From: Dehalococcoidia bacterium
GTDB taxonomy: Bacteria > Chloroflexota > Dehalococcoidia > UBA6926
NCBI GenBank assembly: GCA_030754805.1
Contig: JASLZO010000072.1
Location: 1-6,322, forward strand
DNA: 6,322 nt
Direction of reading: 5' to 3'
Of this stretch, positions 6,268 through 6,322 are shown one piece after another. The position numbers were made by a program, and so were the translations under genes. How positions within the stretch are numbered: position 1 is the stretch's first letter; each line of letters starts with the position of its first letter. The notes under the pieces were generated by a model. The model did not search any database. It had not been told where the DNA came from and saw nothing but the letters and a program-made list of their open reading frames with translations.

Positions 6268-6322
6268 TCGCTATATTCATTGGCTGCTAGGATTGATCGC
6301 TGCATACTCAAGTTCACCGGAT

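Noticed and set aside
1..6322. Mobile element, CRISPR array or tRNA gene.
   Set aside because: I found no transposase, terminal repeats, regularly spaced direct repeats or cloverleaf sequence; the only tandem repetition is the TPR coding array.

Overview
The window is GC-rich bacterial DNA with five confident protein genes and one small gene of moderate confidence. The two strands carry separate blocks that converge near position 3,080. There are no rRNA, tRNA, CRISPR or mobile-element signals that I can support. The best clue to the source is a small HU-type DNA-binding protein. Its arm tip is changed from the usual GRNP-type motif to IQGP, a style I associate from memory with Chloroflexota of the Thermomicrobia/Sphaerobacter kind. 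High G/C at third codon positions and GTG and TTG starts fit, but the placement is only an inference.

Left block, plus strand (1-2255): a short two-gene unit. The first gene encodes a 166-residue protein with a two-helix membrane hairpin and a charged helical cytoplasmic tail. The second, overlapping it by 13 bases, encodes a 578-residue protein that is almost entirely a TPR superhelix of 13 full repeats. The overlap suggests coupled translation. A membrane anchor beside a large protein-binding scaffold suggests a membrane-associated assembly platform, but no client is visible here.

Middle (2256-3135): a 471-base non-coding gap with several GC-rich hairpins, then a 100-residue HU-family protein whose start is a TTG fixed by a strong Shine-Dalgarno sequence. 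A GC-rich hairpin follows and sits between the convergent HU and amidase genes.

Right block, minus strand (6322 down to 3136): an operon-like run of three genes, a 63-residue AtzG/GatC-like small subunit followed by two amidase-signature enzymes. The small gene ends 9 bases before the first amidase, and the two amidases overlap by 14 bases. The amidases are close paralogues, about 72% identical over 188 central residues by hand alignment. The first keeps the standard nucleophile loop (TDTGGS). The second has TDTAAS, with both oxyanion-loop glycines changed to alanine although all three catalytic residues remain. The likely arrangement is one small accessory subunit serving one or both amidases, perhaps as an AtzE/AtzG-like complex that hydrolyses an amide in nitrogen or small-molecule metabolism. 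The substrate cannot be read from this window. The AT-richer leader of this operon carries a perfect inverted repeat next to a possible -10 box, so it may be regulated by a repressor.
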